Origin: VXYK01 sp965214565
Lineage (GTDB): Bacteria; Actinomycetota; Acidimicrobiia; Acidimicrobiales; Aldehydirespiratoraceae
DNA length: 64,000 bases
Reading direction: 5' to 3'
Assembly (NCBI GenBank): GCA_965214565.1
Contig: OZ243951.1
Location: forward strand, 3,166,219-3,230,218
Position 1 is the first letter of the stretch. Every line of letters starts with the position of its first letter. The notes beneath the pieces are model-generated. The model was not told where the DNA came from and did not search any database. It was given only the letters and a program-made list of their open reading frames with translations. Positions 27,037 to 36,272 of the stretch are shown here, piece by piece. A program made the translations under genes and the position numbers.

Positions 27037-29190
27037 TCAACTCTGCGGTTGGAAGCGTCGCAGGCGCATGCTGTTGCTGACCACGAACAATGAGGACAGT
27101 CCCATGGCTGCGGCTGCGATCATCGGGTTCAACACACCTGAGGCCGCCAGCGGAATGGCTGCTGCGTTGTAGGCGAAGGCCCAGAACAGGTTGCCCTTGA
27201 TCGTGCTGAGGGTTCTGCGGGACAACGCCACGGCGTCGGCGACGGCAACGAGGTCTCCTCTCAGCACGGTGAGGTCGGAGGCTTCCATGGCGATGTCGGT
27301 TCCGTTGCCCATGGCGATGCCGACATCGGCCTGGGCCAGGGCGGGAGCGTCGTTGATCCCGTCGCCGACCATGGCGACGCGATACCCCTCGCTCTGCAGT
27401 CTGGCGATCTCAGCGACCTTGTCGTCGGGGAACATGGCGGCTCGCACCCGTTCGATTCCAACTGCCGCGGCAATGCTTCGTGCGGTCCGTTCGTTGTCGC
27501 CGGTCAGCAGCACGACGTCGAGGTCCTGTCTCCTGAGCGCGGCGACGGCTTCTGCCGACGACGGCTTGATCTGGTCTGCGACTACCAGAGCGGCTCGGGC
27601 GACGGGTCCGCGCCCCACCGTTCCGCGTCCGACGAAGGCCACGGTTCGGCCCTGCGCCTCGGCTTCGCTCGCGAGCTGTTCGACCTCAGGAGCGATCTCG
27701 CTGAACATGTCTCGACGACCGACGACGACGGCAGTTCCGTCGACCGATCCGACGACACCAAATCCGGGGCGGTTCTCGAAATCGGTCACTGAGCGGTCGG
27801 TTTCTGCCCCTTCAGTGGTTGATTGAGCGGCGATTGCTAGGGCGATGGGGTGTTCGGAGCGTGATTCGAGGGCCGCGGCAAGCCCCAGCAGTTCGTCGCC
27901 GTCGCCGTCGGGGTCGATCACTTCGACCAGTTCCATGCGGCCGTGGGTGACCGTGCCGGTCTTGTCGAGCACGACGGTGTCGAGCCGTCGACTGTCCTCG
28001 AGCACCTCTGCTCCCTTGATGATGATGCCCAGCTGTGCTCCCCGACCGGTTCCGACGAGGATGGCCAACGGGGTGGCGAGACCCAGAGCACAGGGGCAGG
28101 CGATGATCAGCACCGCGACCGCGGCGGTGAATGCGTCGGCCCCGGAGGCTGCCAGGAGTAGCCAACCGAGCAGCGTCGACAACGCAATGGCGATGGCGAC
28201 AGGGACGAAGACCCCCGCCACGCGGTCGGCGAGCCGTTGGATCTGGGCACGGCTGCCCTGCGCCTCGTCGACGAGGCGGATGATCTGGGCCAACGCTGTG
28301 TCGGTCCCCACCCGCGTGGCCTCAATCAGCAGCGAGCCGTTGGCGTTGACCGTGGCACCGATGACTTCGTCGCCGGTTCGGACCTCGACCGGTACCGGCT
28401 CACCGGTGACCATCGATACATCGACCGCAGAGTGCCCCTCGAGCACAACCCCGTCGGTAGCGATCTTCTCGCCGGGCCGCACCCGGAATCGCATACCCAC
28501 GGCCAGGTCGTCGATGGCGATCTCTGTGCCGTCTTCGAGCATGGCGGTGCGAGCGCCCAGATCCGCGAGGGATCGGATCGCCTCTCCAGACCGGCGGGTG
28601 GCTCGAACCTCGAGCCACTTTCCGAGCAGGATCAGGGTGATGATCACCGCGCTCGTCTCGAAGTAGACCTCTGCGTCGACGTCGGCCATCAGCACCACCG
28701 CCGACCAGGTCCAGGCCGCCAGAGTTCCGACAGAGACCAGCGTGTCCATGGTGACCAGACGATGTCGCAGGTTGGCGAAGGCGACACGGTGGAATCGCCA
28801 GCCCGACCAGTAGACGACCGGTGTGGCCAGCAACAACGCGGCCCACTCCCATCCGTCGAAGCGCAGCGGACGGATCATCGAGACTGCTGCGACGACGACT
28901 GTTAGCGCCGCAGCGAGCCGGAACCGCAGCCACAGGTCGGCTTGACGTGCTGCTTCAGCTGCGTCCCGGTCGATCTCGGCCGGAGCGGAGTAACCGAGCG
29001 ACTCGATGGCAGTGCGGAGGGCCTCGACGCCGACTGCGTCGCTGTGGAACACCGTGGCTTTGCTGGTGGCGAAGTTCACCTGAGCCGAAGCTACGCCTTC
29101 GAGACGGTTCAGGCTCTGCTCGATCGAGGCCGCGCACGCCGAACAGGTCATGCCACCAACCGCAAGTTCCGAGCGAACTTCGGTTTCCAT
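27037..29190 (-). CDS. copA: copper-translocating P1B-type ATPase
   Basis: 717 residues. One N-terminal heavy-metal domain has GGMTCSACAASIEQSL (CxxC). The transmembrane metal site is ACPCALGLATP (CPC). The phosphorylation loop is LDKTGTVTHG, followed by TGDNERTA and GDGINDAPALAQADVG. The last helices contain FAYNAAAIPLA and MGLSSLFVVSNS, the YN and MxxSS residues of Cu(I) pumps. It should export Cu+ at the cytoplasmic membrane. No metallochaperone or CsoR-like repressor is adjacent. Its start is only 24 bp from the divergent selO start, so any promoters overlap the coding ends. Confidence 0.92.
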   Translation of the reverse strand: METEVRSELAVGGMTCSACAASIEQSLNRLEGVASAQVNFATSKATVFHSDAVGVEALRTAIESLGYSAPAEIDRDAAEAARQADLWLRFRLAAALTVVVAAVSMIRPLRFDGWEWAALLLATPVVYWSGWRFHRVAFANLRHRLVTMDTLVSVGTLAAWTWSAVVLMADVDAEVYFETSAVIITLILLGKWLEVRATRRSGEAIRSLADLGARTAMLEDGTEIAIDDLAVGMRFRVRPGEKIATDGVVLEGHSAVDVSMVTGEPVPVEVRTGDEVIGATVNANGSLLIEATRVGTDTALAQIIRLVDEAQGSRAQIQRLADRVAGVFVPVAIAIALSTLLGWLLLAASGADAFTAAVAVLIIACPCALGLATPLAILVGTGRGAQLGIIIKGAEVLEDSRRLDTVVLDKTGTVTHGRMELVEVIDPDGDGDELLGLAAALESRSEHPIALAIAAQSTTEGAETDRSVTDFENRPGFGVVGSVDGTAVVVGRRDMFSEIAPEVEQLASEAEAQGRTVAFVGRGTVGRGPVARAALVVADQIKPSSAEAVAALRRQDLDVVLLTGDNERTARSIAAAVGIERVRAAMFPDDKVAEIARLQSEGYRVAMVGDGINDAPALAQADVGIAMGNGTDIAMEASDLTVLRGDLVAVADAVALSRRTLSTIKGNLFWAFAYNAAAIPLAASGVLNPMIAAAAMGLSSLFVVSNSMRLRRFQPQS

Positions 29191-29214
29191 AACCCCAGCC
29201 TAAGCTTGAGGTAG

Positions 29215-30843
29215 ATGGCCGTGACGCGACTTGCTGAACTTGTCTGGGACGACTCGTTCACCCGCGAGCTTCCCGCCGACGCGGACACTGCCAACCGCGT
29301 GCGCCAGGTCCACGGAGCAGCCTACTCGCGGGTCATGCCGACCCCGACCGAAGCGCCGATGCTAGTGTCCGCTTCCGCTGAGCTGCTGGAGATGCTCGGT
29401 CTTGATGCCGACATCGGCGATGACGAGTGGTTCGTGCGGGCGATGACCGGCAATTCCGTCATCGCCGGGACGGACCCGCATGCGATGTGTTACGGGGGCC
29501 ACCAGTTCGGCAACTGGGCCGGTCAACTCGGTGACGGCAGGGCCATCAACCTTGGCGAGGTGCTGACCGAGTCCGACGGCCGTCAGACACTGCAGCTCAA
29601 AGGAGCCGGTCCCACGCCGTATTCCCGCACTGCGGACGGTCTGGCAGTGCTGCGTTCGTCAATACGCGAGTTCCTGTGCAGTGAGGCGATGCATCATCTG
29701 GGTGTGCCCACGACGCGGGCGCTGACCGTGGCTCTCACCGGCGACAAGGTCGTACGTGACATGTTCTATGACGGCCGTCCGGCCCTTGAGCGGGGCGCGG
29801 TTGTCTGTCGGGTAGCTCCCTCGTTCATTCGTTTCGGGAACTTCGAGATCTTCGCGGCGCGTGGCGACATCGACAACCTTCGCCGCCTCGCCGACTACAC
29901 GATCCGGACCCACTTCGCAGCCTTGCTTGAATCACACGGCATCGTCTCGCCAGAGGGTCCGGTCTCCAAGGACGTCTACGTGGACTGGCTCGCCGAGGTC
30001 GCCAAGCGCACCGCGGACATGATCGTCCACTGGCAGCGTGTCGGATTCGTCCACGGGGTGATGAACACCGACAACATGTCGATTCACGGACTCACCATCG
30101 ACTACGGGCCCTACGGATGGCTCGAGGACTACGACCCCGGTTGGACGCCCAACACGACCGACGCCTCGATGAAGCGTTACCGCTTCGGCGCTCAGCCCCA
30201 TATTGCGAGCTGGAACGTCGAGCGTCTGGCGAACGCCATATACCCGCTCGTCGAAGAGGTTGAACCGCTGCAGGAGGCGCTCAATTCCTACGTCACCCGT
30301 TTCAACGAGCGGTGGCCGCAGATGATGGCCGACAAGCTCGGAATCGTCGATTTCGATCCCGAGTCGGACCAGTCGCTGATCGAGGGACTACTTGAACTGC
30401 TGGTCCGGGCAGAGACCGACATGACCTTGTTCTTCCGAGGCCTGGCCGATATCGACACCGCGTCGGCCACGATCACTGATGACGCGTTGGTCGCGCCATT
30501 GGTGGAGGCCTACTACGTCGCCGATCAGTTCAGCGGCGACCACCGCGCCAACACGGTCGCCTGGCTGCGCCGCTACCGGGAACGGATCGCTGCGGGCGGC
30601 CAGCCCGATCCACAGCGCAAGCGTGCCATGAACTCGGTGAACCCCAAGTACGTCCTGCGCAACTATCTGGCGCAGTTGGCTATCGACGACGCCGACCAGG
30701 GTGACTTTGGGTTGACCAACGAACTGCTCGATGTGCTGCGCAACCCGTACGACGAGCAACCCGAGCACGAGCGCTTCGCCGCCAAGCGGCCCGACTGGGC
30801 CCGCACCCGCCCCGGCTGTTCGATGCTCAGCTGCTCGAGTTGA
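29215..30843 (+). CDS. selO: SelO/YdiU family protein adenylyltransferase
   Basis: 542 residues of the pseudokinase-fold SelO family, which AMPylates Ser, Thr or Tyr of proteins in redox responses. Visible motifs: CYGGHQFGNWAGQLGDGRAI, LQLKGAGPTPYSRTADG, HGVMNTDNMSIHGLTIDYGP (the metal-binding Asn and Asp) and NPKYVLRNYLAQLAI. The C-terminus ends RPGCSMLSCSS; the conserved penultimate position, Sec in eukaryotic SelO, is Cys here. ATG start at 29215. Divergent from copA. Confidence 0.92.
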   Translation: MAVTRLAELVWDDSFTRELPADADTANRVRQVHGAAYSRVMPTPTEAPMLVSASAELLEMLGLDADIGDDEWFVRAMTGNSVIAGTDPHAMCYGGHQFGNWAGQLGDGRAINLGEVLTESDGRQTLQLKGAGPTPYSRTADGLAVLRSSIREFLCSEAMHHLGVPTTRALTVALTGDKVVRDMFYDGRPALERGAVVCRVAPSFIRFGNFEIFAARGDIDNLRRLADYTIRTHFAALLESHGIVSPEGPVSKDVYVDWLAEVAKRTADMIVHWQRVGFVHGVMNTDNMSIHGLTIDYGPYGWLEDYDPGWTPNTTDASMKRYRFGAQPHIASWNVERLANAIYPLVEEVEPLQEALNSYVTRFNERWPQMMADKLGIVDFDPESDQSLIEGLLELLVRAETDMTLFFRGLADIDTASATITDDALVAPLVEAYYVADQFSGDHRANTVAWLRRYRERIAAGGQPDPQRKRAMNSVNPKYVLRNYLAQLAIDDADQGDFGLTNELLDVLRNPYDEQPEHERFAAKRPDWARTRPGCSMLSCSS

Positions 30844-30936
30844 TCGCCACGTCGTGCAACTCCCAGACCGAAGCGCGCTCCGGCTCTTGAACGGGTGACG
30901 GGCAACGGGCTCGACGCCCGCCTGTAACCTCGCCCT

Positions 30937-32025
30937 GTGCGCATCGCCTACGTAGGTCCCGTGCCGCCCCATCGAGGGGGCATCGCCCAGCATGGACAAC
31001 GAACCGTCGAGGCCCTTCGCGCCTGCGGCCACACCGTCGAGGTGGTCTCCTGGCGGGCTCTGTACCCGCGGCTGCTCGTGAAACACCAACAGCCGCGGAT
31101 CACCGCTGCGGATCGTGAACAGGCCCGCTTCTGTCTGCAATGGTGGAACCCGCTGAGCTGGATCACCGCGGGCAGGTCGCTTCGAAATGCCGATCTCATC
31201 GTGGTGAGCTGGGCCACACCGGTTCACGCCATTCCCCTGCGGGTGCTTGCAGGCGCCAGCGGCGGTGCCACCGCGGTCGCCATGCTCCACAACCCCGAGC
31301 CGCACGAACCCATGCCATTCTCCCGGCTGCTGCTCAAGGTTCTGCTGCGGCGGATGCGCGGCGTAGTTGTTCACAGCGAGGCCGTCGCCGACAGGGTCCG
31401 CGAGCTCACCGGAGTCACCTCAGTGCAGGTCACCGCCCATCCTCCCAACTTGAGGATCAACCGGGCTCCGCTGCCCCCGACTCCGCCGCTCCGGTTGCTC
31501 ATGTTGGGGTTTGTGCGGCGCTACAAGGGTGTCGATCTGGCCTTCGACGCGGTCGCTCTCGGTGTCAGCCGGGGGCTTGAGCTCGAGCTGACGGTTGCCG
31601 GGGACTTCTGGGAGCCTCCAGAACCTCTCTTCGCAGAGCTCTCGGCGCGGGGGCTCAACGATGCAGTGACACTGCGACCCGGATATGTACCCGACGATCA
31701 GGTGGAGGAGCTGCTCTCCGCGCATCACCTGCTGGTCGCCCCCTATCGCTCGGCGACCGTGTCCGGCCTCGTTCCTTTGGCCTTCTCAGCAGGACGTCCA
31801 GTGGTCGCGACCCCCGTCGGCGGGCTGCCCGAGGCGGTGACCGACGGGGGCAACGGAACCGTTTCCGAGGCGGTGAACGCCGAGTCGTTTCTGGACGCCA
31901 TCGAGAGGGCCGCGGCTGACCTCGACGCGCTCGCTGGCGCTGCCACCCAATCCGCAGGCGACTGGCTCGACGTGGCGAGAGCCCTGTTGACGGCCGCCGG
32001 ACAAGACCCTCGAGAACCGGGTTGA
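30937..32025 (+). CDS. GT4-type glycosyltransferase
   Basis: 362 residues with a GTG start and GT-B fold. The N-terminus MRIAYVGPVPPHRGGIAQHG has the glycine-rich acceptor loop. The C-terminal domain has RLLMLGFVRRYKGVDLAFDA, LRPGYVPDDQVEELLSAHHL, APYRSATVSGLVPLAFSAGR and PVVATPVGGLPEAVTDGGNG, i.e. the donor-binding E/x7/E-like region of GT1/GT4 enzymes. Donor and acceptor are unknown. It is convergent with the membrane glycosyltransferase at 32038, 12 bp apart, which suggests a shared role in a surface glycan. Confidence 0.85.
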   Translation: MRIAYVGPVPPHRGGIAQHGQRTVEALRACGHTVEVVSWRALYPRLLVKHQQPRITAADREQARFCLQWWNPLSWITAGRSLRNADLIVVSWATPVHAIPLRVLAGASGGATAVAMLHNPEPHEPMPFSRLLLKVLLRRMRGVVVHSEAVADRVRELTGVTSVQVTAHPPNLRINRAPLPPTPPLRLLMLGFVRRYKGVDLAFDAVALGVSRGLELELTVAGDFWEPPEPLFAELSARGLNDAVTLRPGYVPDDQVEELLSAHHLLVAPYRSATVSGLVPLAFSAGRPVVATPVGGLPEAVTDGGNGTVSEAVNAESFLDAIERAAADLDALAGAATQSAGDWLDVARALLTAAGQDPREPG

Positions 32026-32037
32026 AGAGCTGTTTGG

Positions 32038-33495
32038 TCAACCGTCCAAGACGAACACGCTGACCCGCCCCATCTCGAACATCTCGGCAACATCTTCCAC
32101 GGTGGGGTCACCCAGACGCACTGAGTAGGACGAGTCGACGAGCACAATGTCGGCGTCTTCGCGGGTCACTGGCTCGCCGCCCTCAACAAGATTCCATCCT
32201 GGAAGATGATGCGACGCTATGTGGAGCGGTCCGAACAGTTCGATGCGGCTGTCGGAGTCGAAGCCGCGTTCACTGAGCTCCGATTCGAGAGCGGCGTAGT
32301 CCTGGGGTTGCAGCGTGGCGAGTCGCACCAGAGACAAGGTCCCGGCGACCACCAGCAGCGCCAGGCTCGCCACACCCACGACACGCCAGAACTTCGGGAC
32401 TGCGCCGAACACCGAGGTCGCACCCGCTGCCAACAGCAGCACCAGAGGGGGCCATACGACGAAGCGGTAGTGACGGATCTCCACGGGCAGAAGCGACAGG
32501 CACAGGTATATCCCCGCGACCGCCGACAGGCAGTAGACAACGGGCCGCAGTCGCCGAGGATCAACGAATGCAAGGCAGACCAGCCCGATCGCTGCGGCTG
32601 TCAGCCAGGGCCCCTCTGCGTCGAAGTGGTACCAGAGTTCGGTGTACCAGGGGGGATGCAGAGTCGACTCCCCCCGCACGTACACCAGGTGGCCGGTATC
32701 GGCGTGGTCACGTTGAAACTCGATCATCGAGGAGACCGCATCATTTGCATCGCGCCCGAAGGGGGCGTATGTCACACCGAAGGTGACGACCGAGACCACA
32801 CCGGCCACCACCAGGCGGGCAACCACGCGCAGCCGATGGACGGCGAGCAGGAACACCGCTATCGGAACAGCGACGAAGACTCCGGAGAGTTTCGATCCGG
32901 TGGCCAGGCCGATCGCAACCCCGAGCCCGACGGCGTCGAGCCATCCGGCACGTCGGCTGAGACGCCAACCGAACCACAACGCCAACAGCATGAACATCGC
33001 TGTGACCGGCTCGAGGTATGCGAAGCGTTCGAGTCGATCGCCCGGTGTGCGTGCCTCGATGGAGCCGATGGAACGGGGCAGGGCAACCCACAGTGCGGCC
33101 GCAACGACACCTGTGACCGGACCCAGCATCGCGGTGCCCAGGCGCCACAGCGTCAACGCGATCACCACCGATGCAAGCGCTGACACGACGCGGGCAGCGG
33201 TGACCCCGTCCCCGAGCAGCACCTGCGCTGATCCGAACAGGTAGGGGACGACCGGCGGGTGTCCCGCGGTGTCGCTCAGGTCACCGGCAAGGTAGTCGCG
33301 TCCGAGCGAGGCATAGATCGGCTCGTCGAACAGAATCGTCGTGGTGCCGATCCGCCAGACTCCGGCCCACAGCGCCACCAGGCCGATCACGATGCCGGTC
33401 AGCAGAGAGTGGCGGTTCAGTTTCGCAGCTAGGCCGGGTTCGTCAAACCACTCGTCCTCAAGACCCTTCAAGCGCGTGGTTACCGTTGCAATCAT
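32038..33495 (-). CDS. membrane glycosyltransferase of the GT39/ArnT (PMT-like) type
   Basis: Polytopic protein of about 485 residues (start at 33495, MIATVTTRLKGLEDEWFDEP). The first outer loop after helix 1 contains TTTILFDEPIYASLGRDYLA, an acidic DE motif expected for GT-C enzymes using polyprenyl-phosphate sugars. HPPVVPYLFGSAQVLLG and the ERFAYLEPVTAMFMLLALW segment resemble PMT_2 proteins. About eleven hydrophobic segments follow, with a small extracytoplasmic C-terminal domain. Probable role: transfer of a sugar to a lipid or protein outside the membrane. Confidence 0.8.
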   Translation of the reverse strand: MIATVTTRLKGLEDEWFDEPGLAAKLNRHSLLTGIVIGLVALWAGVWRIGTTTILFDEPIYASLGRDYLAGDLSDTAGHPPVVPYLFGSAQVLLGDGVTAARVVSALASVVIALTLWRLGTAMLGPVTGVVAAALWVALPRSIGSIEARTPGDRLERFAYLEPVTAMFMLLALWFGWRLSRRAGWLDAVGLGVAIGLATGSKLSGVFVAVPIAVFLLAVHRLRVVARLVVAGVVSVVTFGVTYAPFGRDANDAVSSMIEFQRDHADTGHLVYVRGESTLHPPWYTELWYHFDAEGPWLTAAAIGLVCLAFVDPRRLRPVVYCLSAVAGIYLCLSLLPVEIRHYRFVVWPPLVLLLAAGATSVFGAVPKFWRVVGVASLALLVVAGTLSLVRLATLQPQDYAALESELSERGFDSDSRIELFGPLHIASHHLPGWNLVEGGEPVTREDADIVLVDSSYSVRLGDPTVEDVAEMFEMGRVSVFVLDG

Positions 33496-33570
33496 CCCAC
33501 AATATCTATGAATTCCTGGGCTTGTAGGCCTGTGGACCACGGCGGACGGCGCGCGCAGTTCCGATGGGAT

Positions 33571-34347
33571 TCAGCTCAGCGGCGGCACTCCCGTCAGGTT
33601 GACCTCGCAGAGCAGGCCGCCGTCGATGGTGATGGCCTGGCCGGTGATCGCTGTCGACTCGTCAGAGCCGAGGAACAGAACCAGATCGGCGATCTCCGAG
33701 GGCTGGATCGTGCGTCCGATGGCGTGCATCGCTGCGATCTCATCGCGGGTGGTGAGGCCGATCCCCAGAACCGATTCGAACATCGGGGTCTCCACCACTC
33801 CGGGACAGACGGCGTTGCAGCGGATACCCAGGCGGCCGTACTCGATGGCGGTCACCCGGGTGAGGTTGATCAGCCCGGCCTTGGCCGCGCAGTACGGCGC
33901 ATTGGCCGCGGAGGCGACCTGCCCGTACACCGAGGAAGTGTTGATGATCGAACCGCTCCTGCGCTCCACCATGTGCGGCAGCGCCGCCTGCATTCCGTAG
34001 AGCGGTGCGCTGAGCATGACTCTGATGCTGTCGTCCCAGCCGTCGAGGTCGAGATCGGCGACGTACCCGCCGGTTGAGGTGGCTGCGTTGTTGAACAGCA
34101 CGTCGATGCGTCCGTGGTCGGTCACGCAGCGCTCCACCGCGGCTCGTACCTGCTCAGGGTCCGACACGTCGCACTCGAGGAAGGTCACGTCCGGTCCGAC
34201 GTCGTCTACGAGTGCCTCCCCTCGTTCGGTGTCGCGGTCCGCCGCGATTACCTTCGCTCCCTCTGCGACGTAGCGCTTGGTTGTCGCCCAGCCGATCCCG
34301 CCGGCTGCGCCGGTGACTACCGCGGCCCGTCCGTCCATTCGTCCCAT
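33571..34347 (-). CDS. short-chain dehydrogenase/reductase (classical SDR)
   Basis: 258 residues from the start at 34347 (MGRMDGRAAVVTGAAGGIGW), which has AGGAAGG 9 bp upstream; longer frames are unsupported. Cofactor motif TGAAGGIG, then NNAA, the catalytic Ser in IINTSSVYG and Tyr/Lys in YCAAKAGL. ADRD after beta-2 suggests NAD preference. The C-terminus ITGQAITIDGGLL is standard. Substrate unknown. It is flanked by about 200 bp of intergenic DNA (34348-34551) in which I see no gene. Confidence 0.85.
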   Translation of the reverse strand: MGRMDGRAAVVTGAAGGIGWATTKRYVAEGAKVIAADRDTERGEALVDDVGPDVTFLECDVSDPEQVRAAVERCVTDHGRIDVLFNNAATSTGGYVADLDLDGWDDSIRVMLSAPLYGMQAALPHMVERRSGSIINTSSVYGQVASAANAPYCAAKAGLINLTRVTAIEYGRLGIRCNAVCPGVVETPMFESVLGIGLTTRDEIAAMHAIGRTIQPSEIADLVLFLGSDESTAITGQAITIDGGLLCEVNLTGVPPLS

Positions 34348-34551
34348 GTGCCGAGTCCTTCCTGCTTGAGTTCGGCTCGACACTAACGCCCTGTACCAAG
34401 GGGCGATAACTCGACCGCCCCAGTCGGCAACCCGTACCCTTTCTCGGCGTATGGCGATTGTCCCCGGCGTGTCCTCGGTGGCCATCGTCAAACCGGATCC
34501 GATCTGATCTACCAACGGTGCCGCTCCCTGCCTGCCGTCACTTGGGCAGGG

Positions 34552-35292
34552 CTAATACAGACCCAACAGATGGCCGGACATCGCCACGACGGCGACCACG
34601 AGCACGGGACGGACGACCCTCTCACCACCGGCGACCGTTATGCGGGCGCCGACAACGGACCCGGCGGCCAGACCTGCCGCGAGCACTGTCGCGGGCAGCC
34701 AGTAGATGTCGCCGTTGATGATGAACACCGGCAAGGCAAAGACCGTGTAGACGAAGGTGACGATCACCTTGATGTGGTTGGTCGTCACAATGTCGATGCC
34801 CGCTCGGGTGAGCGCCACGATCAGAATCAACCCGATGCCTGCCTGGATCGATCCCCCATAAATGCCGACCGCGAAGAATACGAGCGTGGTGACCCACCAG
34901 GACCACTGGGGTCGGTCCTGCAGCTTCACGGGATCGGGTCTGATCAGCGACAGGGCGAGTATCGGGATCATCACCAGCCCGAAGACACGCTCGAAGTCGT
35001 CGTCGGTCAACTGCGAGACGAGTACCGAACCGACCAGCGCGCCTACCACCGTAGGCACGAGAATCCGGCCGATGCCGGCCCATCCGGCCACTCCGCGGCG
35101 GCGGAACGTATCCGTGGCGCTCATTGACCCAGCGAGAACCCCGACCCGGTTGGAGCCGTTGGCGGCGTTTCCGGGCACGTCGGCGAACACCAGCAGGGGA
35201 ACTGTCAGCAGAGAGCCCCCACCAGCCATCGTGTTGATGATTCCTGCCAGGAAACCACCACCGAGGAGAAGCACGACATGGATGGCCTCCAT
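34552..35292 (-). CDS. TauE/SafE family sulfite/anion exporter
   Basis: 246 residues, about eight transmembrane helices in two halves. Typical family motifs are GFLAGIINTMAGGGSLLTVP and NAANGSNRVGVLAG in the first half and VGIYGGSIQAGIGLILIVAL in the second. Such permeases export sulfite, sulfoacetate or other small organic anions. No sulfonate-metabolism gene is adjacent, so the substrate is open. Confidence 0.88.
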   Translation of the reverse strand: MEAIHVVLLLGGGFLAGIINTMAGGGSLLTVPLLVFADVPGNAANGSNRVGVLAGSMSATDTFRRRGVAGWAGIGRILVPTVVGALVGSVLVSQLTDDDFERVFGLVMIPILALSLIRPDPVKLQDRPQWSWWVTTLVFFAVGIYGGSIQAGIGLILIVALTRAGIDIVTTNHIKVIVTFVYTVFALPVFIINGDIYWLPATVLAAGLAAGSVVGARITVAGGERVVRPVLVVAVVAMSGHLLGLY

Positions 35293-35372
35293 ACGTCTTA
35301 CGTTATGCCCTGCTCACCACGCCCTGCTCACCGGCCGTCCGGGACCGCAGTAGGAATGACGGGCCGAGCGGG

Positions 35373-36272
35373 TCAGGGATTGGGGTTGAAGGGCCCTCGG
35401 TTCATCTGTTGGCGGACGGGTACCACAGTCGGATTGGTCATGAAGCGGCGCTGCCAGTTGGCGCCGTCGACGACGAGTGTGTGACCGGAGATGAAGCGGG
35501 CGTAGGGGCTGGCCAGGAAGGTCGCTGCCCAGCCGAACTCTCGGCGGGTGCCCACACGCATGGCTGGTTGGAGAAGGTCCTTTTCGGGATCGGCTCGTTG
35601 GAGGTTGGCGCTGATGTCCGCGGTCATGTCCTCATGCGGGATCAGGCCGGGAACCAGGCCGTTGACCTGGATGCCATAGGGCCCCCACTCCACAGCGAGG
35701 CTCTCGACCATGTTCTTAACGCCCGCCTTGGCGGCTGCGGAGTGGGCGAAACCGGGGCCGCCGGTCCATGCGTAGCTGGCCCCGATGTTGATGATGCTCG
35801 CTGCGGTGTTGGCCGCAAGGTGTCGGCGAGCGAACTCCCGTGCGACGAAGAAGGTTCCGTTGAGGGTGATGTCGACCACGGTGCGCCAAGCGTTGGGTGA
35901 CATGTCCTCAGCCGGGACCGGGAAGTTCGCGGCCGCATTGTTGACGCATACCTGAGGGAGTCCGAACGCTTCGGAGGCCGCATCGACCATGGCCGTGACC
36001 GAGACGGGGTCACGGATGTCGCAGACGACGGTTTCGACCGGCGCGCCGAGCTCGTCGATCGCGGCTCGGCCGGCGTCGAGATTCTCCTGCTTGCGGCTGG
36101 CGATCACAATGCTCGCGCCGAGCCGGGCGAACTCCTGGGCGATCCCCTTGCCCAGACCCGTGCCGGCGCCGGTGATGAGCACGGCGGTTCCGTCGAAGGT
36201 GCCCGCCGGCAATGCCGACGCGCCGAGCGGCGGCGGTGAGGGCAGCCCCTGTGGTCCGTCGTCGTTGCTCAT
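35373..36272 (-). CDS. SDR-family 2,4-dienoyl-CoA reductase-like protein
   Basis: 299 residues; the start at 36272 (MSNDDGPQGLPSPPPLG) overlaps the stop of the upstream enoyl-CoA hydratase by one base (TGATG). Cofactor site ITGAGTGLGKGIAQEF. Instead of YxxxK the catalytic segment reads HSAAAKAG: Ser occupies the Tyr position while Lys is kept. This, with LAVEWGPYGIQVNGLVPG, is the pattern of 2,4-dienoyl-CoA reductases. With the hydratase it likely acts on unsaturated acyl-CoAs. The C-terminal extension (about 25 residues) is Pro/Asn/Arg rich. Confidence 0.8.
   Translation of the reverse strand: MSNDDGPQGLPSPPPLGASALPAGTFDGTAVLITGAGTGLGKGIAQEFARLGASIVIASRKQENLDAGRAAIDELGAPVETVVCDIRDPVSVTAMVDAASEAFGLPQVCVNNAAANFPVPAEDMSPNAWRTVVDITLNGTFFVAREFARRHLAANTAASIINIGASYAWTGGPGFAHSAAAKAGVKNMVESLAVEWGPYGIQVNGLVPGLIPHEDMTADISANLQRADPEKDLLQPAMRVGTRREFGWAATFLASPYARFISGHTLVVDGANWQRRFMTNPTVVPVRQQMNRGPFNPNP

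Noticed and set aside
29150..29240. Selenocysteine insertion in selO
   Set aside because: The conserved C-terminal position is a Cys codon and there is no in-frame TGA before the natural stop.
34348..34515. Upstream extension of the SDR at 33571-34347
   Set aside because: No SDR similarity, and a good ribosome-binding site precedes 34347.
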